Shown here: one piece after another, positions 58,419 to 64,000 of the stretch | Numbering within the stretch: position 1 is the first letter of the stretch | How the letters are laid out: the number at the start of each line of letters is the position of its first letter | NCBI GenBank assembly: GCA_021234155.1 | Contig: JAJEKV010000035.1 | Location: 1,116,001 to 1,180,000 of the forward strand | Direction of reading: 5' to 3' | Length of the DNA stretch: 64,000 nt | From: Isoetes taiwanensis | Lineage: Eukaryota > Streptophyta > Lycopodiopsida > Isoetales > Isoetaceae | Program-made: the position numbers and the translations under genes | Notes under the pieces: generated by a model | What the model was told of the DNA's origin: nothing | Database searches by the model: none | Seen by the model: the letters and a program-made list of their open reading frames with translations, nothing else

Positions 58419-58649
58419 TCTGTTACCAATTCGCAATACAATTGATGACGTAAACCTAGGGGCTATCAGTTTCTCGCATCTCATTGCTAATCTGCATGTG
58501 TCATATTTCAGGATTGATAAAGTATGCAGATAAATATTTATTAGTGTATGAGGATGTGGATGGCGAGTGTATGTCTGATAGGTTGATGCTTGTAAAGCTA
58601 ATTAAGCAAGGAAGAGACAGCCTATATATTGAAATAACTTATAACTAAT

Positions 58650-58928
58650 TTAAATCTTGTCGCAGAGCAACAGGCAGAAGTGCTTACCAGTCTTGATCTG
58701 CTGCAGTAAGAGAGAGGCATTGTAAGTGGCGGTCATACTCCAAAACCGCATCCTTGCTATACCAGATTGCATGAAGACAAGAAGGACATTCGGCAATGGC
58801 CCTGCAGCCACGGCTTCAAGCAACAGGCCGCAGCGTAGCTGCTCTTCCAACCACACATCTCCACTGGAGAGAGATGCATGGCAACGGGAGGCTGCCGCCG
58901 TTGCCCTAGGCGAACAATCAAAACCCTA
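58650..58928 (-). other. Possible first exon of an unidentified minus-strand gene
   Basis: On the minus strand a leader-like AGGGTTTTGATTG precedes a stretch richer in G+C, with an open frame (VWLEEQLRCGLLLEAVAAGP, PNVLLVFMQSGIARMRFW) running to a GACTG/GTAAGC donor-like site near 58,686. No matching next exon was found, as the ThiM gene lies just beyond on the other strand. Function unknown and may be spurious. Confidence 0.2.
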
Positions 58929-58990
58929 ACATCGATCGTGTTCTTTCTAGCAAGGTTAGGGTTGCAGTACAGGCAACTCGAAAAAATCAT

Positions 58991-61843
58991 AACAGGGTTG
59001 CAGTAATTAACGTATTATTTCGGTCTACCTGATTAAAGCATTATTTTGGCATTTCTGCCAATGGTCACTAGCCTTGTTTTTTTTGCTCATGGTGGAGTGC
59101 ATGTATCGGATGCTTGGATCTAAGCTGTGTGTTCTTGTTTTCTAAGTGTTCCCATTCTCATATAAATCAAAACTTTGACTACCTTCTCAAAATAATACTA
59201 ACCTTTGTAGTTAGAAAACGGCTTTCCTTGCCCCTAATTGCCAGACTTTGTTTTTGATGGTTGTCGTTCCTTTTGTTTTTGATGGTTGTCGTTCCTTGTC
59301 GTGACATATTCACTTGTATTGCACGTTGCTTCCACCTATATTTGCAGTAACCCATCAAGTCATAGTACGCTGCCATGTTGGTTTCCCAACTTAAACAGGT
59401 CTGTTATTCCATGTCATGGATTTTGATAGCCAAAACAGTCCTGGAAAATGTTATTTTGGTGCTCCCATGGTGTCGTGCATGTCCTAGTTTTTGTTGAAGC
59501 TGTGTGTGCCTGTTACTGTGGTATTCCCATTTTTTATTCATTATTACACTTTCAAACTAATACCGACCTTTGTGCTTAGAAGATGGACTTTCTGCCAACT
59601 TAATTATTGTCCTGGAGTTTGTTTTTATGATTTTTTCCCATTCCCTTCCATGGGTTGAACTATCTTCTTGTGTTGGTGCTCCCCCGCTTTTTGTTATTTC
59701 TAATCTAGTCAAAATTATATCTAGGTAGCACTAGTAAACGTGTGCCGGGTTTTAGGCATGCAAGTTTAGGTGCACATAAGTTTGAATTGTGTGTTTATCA
59801 CATCCGGGTGTATTATCACATCCGGGCCGCCGATGATGGCACAACTGGAGAATGTGCATTGAACGCAGATCACAACCTCCATTCGAGGTCAATATGTGGT
59901 CAAATTGACCCCATATTATAGGGCCTCGGTTGCAAAATAACCATTGGGGCAAGTAATCTAAATACACTATACCCAATAGAACCATATTACAACAATATTA
60001 GACATCAAGCACATCCAATAGAACCAAAGATCACAAAGAATATTAGACATCAAGCATAGACGTGAAGAGAGTTTTAGCATGGGGAATCGAATCCCAATTG
60101 ACAATCCAAAGTGCTCATGCCTTATCTCAGGGTCTTGATTTTTGTCGTCGCTGCACTGTTAAGGGCATCTGAGATGCACACTTACTTACCATCGAATGCC
60201 TTCGGAATACTACATTATATGTCAAGTAATTTCCTTCACAATGTTATCTTCTTGTTGAGGCATGAGAAACAGCCTTATAAATAGACATCATCTCCAAAGT
60301 AAAAAATCAAACTTCAACAGCGAAACAGAAGAACAAGCTACTCTAGCCTTTAAGCAAGCGACCTACAAAAACGTGCATAGAATCAAAGAAAGCATTCAAA
60401 GAAATGATAAAGCACATGCGGCAGCTCCGACCTCACGTCTCTGCAATCTCGAAAATCCAGTACTTTAAGGGATAGAAATCTTTGTCACAGCTGCAGCTCC
60501 AAAGAAAGCATATTCGAAAGAAAAACGTGATTTGGGCCCAACAGAGGGCATGCTGGTTGCAGCAGCAGGGGCTTTGCCCTTTCTGGCATCTCTCTTCGGG
60601 GCGAAAGCGCTTACCTGTACGCCGAATCTCAGGAACAAGCATCAAAGCATAATTTGGAATGGAAGATCGGATCCCAGCCACCTGCACAACCAAGGATAGC
60701 ATCTCTAGCTCTGTCTGCCATCTGCCAAGGCGCACGCGACCATCTATCCTGCACAAAAAAATCTTGCACAAGAAAACTGAATACACTTATATTTCACGCC
60801 CCATGCGCCAGCGTCAGCATCATATGTATTGTTATATAAATACAACCCGGAACCTTCCAAAATCATATGTAATGACAGTACTATTCTTGATCGGGCAAAC
60901 ATTATGTAGGAACTCAACCAGGAACTTTTTTAGAGCTTATAACTTTTGAGATTCATAGCTCTGTGATTAGCTATGAATTTTGTAATATCTTCAATTGGTA
61001 CTATAGCCATTCTAACTCAGTTTTGGTGCATCACTTCTGACTGCTATAGAAGTGTACGAAGGAGGTTCTGGATTGTCATTAGCCTATGCATTTAGTAATA
61101 TCTTGTGTCAAGGCCAAGCTTAGATTTTGCATTCTCTAGTTCTTGAATTTTACACAAATATACAAGCCGTTATGTGATCCTTTTGCTCTATGACATGACT
61201 TGAATAAAGCTCGTTGATTTAATTCATTAGTTTGCTTTGTTGGATTCACAAATTCGTTTGATGCAAATCAATGGGTGACTATTGTTACCTATTCTCAGTA
61301 AAGGCTTGGAGTGACCATTTAAGTGACAAAATTATTATTGTAGGGGAGATATTTTATAGTGAATTACCAATAAATCAAGAATGTCACTTATCTATTTCCA
61401 AATTGGACCTAATTTACTTCTTGCATTTGGGCCTCATAAAATTTCAAGGTTGTCTTGCTTCAAGTCTAAGTTGCTTTTTCTTTTTCATTGCTTCTCAATT
61501 CAAAGATGGCTTTTGTTTGTTTCATAATAATGATACATGTATGTTTTCTTTTTAATTATGGTTGTTTGAAGCCCGCTCATCAAGTATATTGTCTTTTTTC
61601 ATAAATCTACATCCTCCTACCTCAGGTTATTGCAAACAATTGATATGATGGTCGAATTTGTGAAATTCATGTTATTCTTTAAGGCTAAGAATTGCAAACA
61701 TTAACTTTTGCCCACTTAATAGAATAAGCAAGAATTATGCTGCATATTTTGTCTAAGATGTGCGACTTCCCTCCCAAGCCTCGAAGGGGCCAAAAATATC
61801 TTTTGACAACATAAAGCATTACATCCTATACTTTTAACAAAAT
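58991..61843. other. AT-rich intergenic sequence, no confident gene
   Basis: A minus-strand frame at 60786-60433 (LGRWQTELEMLSLVVQVAGI, RSSIPNYALMLVPEIRRTGK) looks somewhat protein-like but matches nothing I recognise. Short duplications occur (TTTTTGATGGTTGTCGTTCC twice near 59,250-59,295; TTATCACATCCGGG twice near 59,800-59,830). Confidence 0.5.
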
Positions 61844-62161
61844 CCCCCTTGAAACCCGCTTTCGTTTAGGTGCATATTTATACGAGAGGTGACGCAAGGT
61901 AGCGAGAGGCTCTTCACTGCAAGTTGTCCAAAAACATGTATTGAATCAACATCTTTGTGTACATTTGGCCCAATCCTTATAGTATCTTGCTAACTTTTCT
62001 ACACTATATACCCCAACTTGTGGAACTATACCCCACAAATGAGAATCGCTATCTACAGCTCAAAATGAAACATAACTCGTGAATATGCCCATCCAATAGC
62101 TCTCTGTGCCCGAAGTCACCCCTCCTATAGATATGCACCCAAACAAAAAGGGTCAAGGGGG
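61844..62161. mobile_element. MITE, second copy of the family at 35.2-35.5 kb
   Basis: The left end CCCCCTTGAAACCCG..., with TTTAGGTGCATATTTATACG, and the inverse of the right end (CCCCCTTGACCC, TTTGGGTGCATATCTATAGG) form imperfect inverted repeats of about 60 bp. The interior shares CCCCACAAA, GAGAATCGCT/GAGGAACTTT and CCCATCCAATAGCTCT-type words with the first copy. Confidence 0.8.
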
Positions 62162-62189
62162 ATGTTACTAAAAGTGTAGGAAGTCGCAA

Positions 62190-62995
62190 TGGTTTTGCAA
62201 AATCAATGTAAAAGCTTCTGAAATTGTGATATTAAAAATGTATATACAAAAAACCCTTTAATAAATGAATGATGATTTCTAGAGACTATCGTAAAATCTG
62301 TAATTTATATAATTAAATATGAAGTAGCAATGGTTTTGGAAAATCAATATATGCATAAAACACATCTTCTAAATTATTGATGATTTCAATAATCTATTGT
62401 ACGATTGTAGAATCTATGTAATTAAACATGATATGAATGAGCAATGATTTTGCTAATTCAATGTACACTTAAAAACAATCTTATAAATTAATGATGATTT
62501 CTAGAAACTAGTGTGAAATTTTGAATTAGTACCAAGAATATAATATGAACCACTGTAGGTTTTGCAAAATCAATATATGCATAAAGCGCATCATCTGAAC
62601 TATTGTACGATTGTAGAATTCATATAATTAAACACAACATGAACTAGCAATGATTTTCCTAAATCAATGCACATTTAAAAACAATCTTACAAACTAATGA
62701 TAACTTCTAGAAACTAGTGTGAAATTTCGAGTTACTACAAAAAATATGATATGAACCACTATTAACTTTACAAAAGCAATATATGCATAAAATACATCTT
62801 CTAAACTATTGATGATTTCAAAAAACTATTTCACGATTAAAGAACCCATGTAATTAAACATGATATGAACTAACAATGATTTTGCTAAATCAATGTACAG
62901 TTAAAAACAATCTTACAAACTAATGATGATTTCTAGAAACTAGTGTGAAGTTTCAAATTAGTACAAGAAATATGATATGAACCACTATTGGTTTT
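62190..62995. repeat. Diverged satellite-like array, about 210-226 bp period
   Basis: The word AATCAATATATGCATAAA recurs near 62,343, 62,568 and 62,774, and AACAATCTTA-AAA-TAATGATGA with TTCTAGAAACTAGTGTGAA recurs between them. Each period contains two half-units, both with CAATGATTTTGC-like starts. The array is AT-rich with no coding potential. Confidence 0.75.
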
Positions 62996-64000
62996 GTATA
63001 ACCAGGAAGAACATATGGTTTTTTTTTACATTATGGATTGTTATATAAAAAAACCACATACATACTGGTTTCCATGCTAATTTTTTATACAAGTTCATTT
63101 TTGGGGGTCTTGTGCCACTTGTTCTGTATCCGAGCCTCTTGGACTTTACACAACTCCCCCCGTCGCCTAGTCAGTTGTACGGGGGAGAGATCCTCCTTAT
63201 GTGAGGGCTTTGAATCACCATGATTTAGGAATCAGGCGGGCCTTAGCATCCAGCTTCAGGGAGCATCCGCCAAACTGCACCAGCACATGATGGGCTCTTC
63301 ATGTTTCGACTGCAGTGCAAGATGCCCTTGCAAACTTCTGAGTATCGAGGTATCTAGATTGAATTCTGAATCAATTTTCTATTGCTCACAATGGATTTGG
63401 AGGCTGGATTGGGCAATGGTGGGTTGAAGATCTTGCATCGGATTTGAAGTTTGGATAGGTGCTCCAACCCAGGCATCACTGGCCACGCTTAAATCTCTAT
63501 AGTTTGCCACAATTTCTAGGCCCATATAGCTTCTGCTACATCTTTAAGACTGCACCTGTACCGCCCTTCCCAAGAAGGTTACGCCAGCTTAAACCAGCTT
63601 AGCAAGTTGCAGGCTCGTTTGCAAGGTCCTACGCCATGACAGACGGGCTCAGTGTAAAAATCCTAGCACACTCGATGGGGACCTTCTAAAGCAGTTTCTT
63701 GAAATTAGAGATCAATTGAGCCCACGGATCTCAGCAGCAGAACATGATACACTATCTTCTGCCTTGGAACAGACTACGTTTGCCCCTACTGTCATGATAA
63801 AAGCACAGCAATTCCTTCAAATGCTGATTATGCTTTCTTACAAGACCCTGCCGAATTGCCCTATAGAGCCGCCACACTCTCCCAGACCGCAGTGCACAGA
63901 TGGCAGTATACACATTGACCTAAAACCATACAGGCCATAGTGCATAGAGGCCAATACACAGACTGATCTAGGGCCAAACATGAGCACAGATGCCATGACT
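62996..64000. other. No gene recognised
   Basis: This part has short open frames only. A G+C-richer stretch at 63,130-63,300 and 63,540-63,940 shows no similarity that I can name, and the window ends here. Confidence 0.5.

Noticed and set aside
60433-60786. 117-codon minus-strand frame as a gene
   Set aside because: Some protein-like stretches but no known match, no clear splice partners and a Cys-rich end that looks like chance translation.

Overview
The window is nuclear DNA of a land plant. Its genes have GT-AG introns and encode plant-type proteins: a cytosolic class II J-protein, a four-RRM poly(A)-binding protein, a DUF1977-type membrane J-protein, a CRINKLY4-like kinase and a plant-type hydroxyethylthiazole kinase. 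Between them lie chromodomain Ty3/gypsy elements, LINEs, MITEs and minisatellites. An animal-like cut-and-paste transposase would fit a moss, lycophyte or fern better than a flowering plant, but that is inference only.

Layout. 1-4232: internally deleted chromovirus-type LTR retrotransposon, followed by a gag relic and an antisense PPR pseudogene (to 6.2 kb). 8.6-10.0 kb: intact three-exon DnaJ gene (+). 11.3-16.0 kb: intact nine-exon poly(A)-binding protein gene (-), convergent with the DnaJ gene. 16.6-23.3 kb: tandem duplications, a (TC)92 microsatellite, LINE pieces and an unplaced 369-codon ORF.

24,573-34,783 is the most interesting part: a 10.2-kb DNA transposon with matching terminal inverted repeats starting GGGTGAAAGCGTGTA and a 4-bp target duplication AAGA. 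It holds a coiled-coil/RING-like ORF from the left and, convergent with it, a broken multi-exon DDD/E transposase whose motifs recall a family I know mainly from animal genomes. One transposase exon is interrupted by a 322-bp MITE that also has a 4-bp duplication (GCTT) and similar termini (GGGTAAAAGCATGT), so the MITE is probably a non-autonomous relative.

35-47 kb: a foldback MITE, a membrane J-protein gene with a damaged 3' part, two unrecognised gene-like relics, and LINE ends. 47.15-49.08 kb: a G+C-rich island full of perfect palindromes, bounded by direct repeats that each contain a hairpin. 50.1-51.0 kb: kinase domain of a CRINKLY4-like receptor kinase without its ectodomain. 51.3-55.1 kb: a 5'-truncated LINE and a minus-strand 3' LTR with its polypurine tract. 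57.6-58.4 kb: an intronless thiM-like gene. The rest is AT-rich repeats.

The apparently functional genes (J-protein, PABP, ThiM, perhaps the kinase) are unrelated housekeeping or signalling genes and do not form a pathway. At least five copies, probably seven, of one LINE-type 3' end occur, most followed by a different short tandem repeat.
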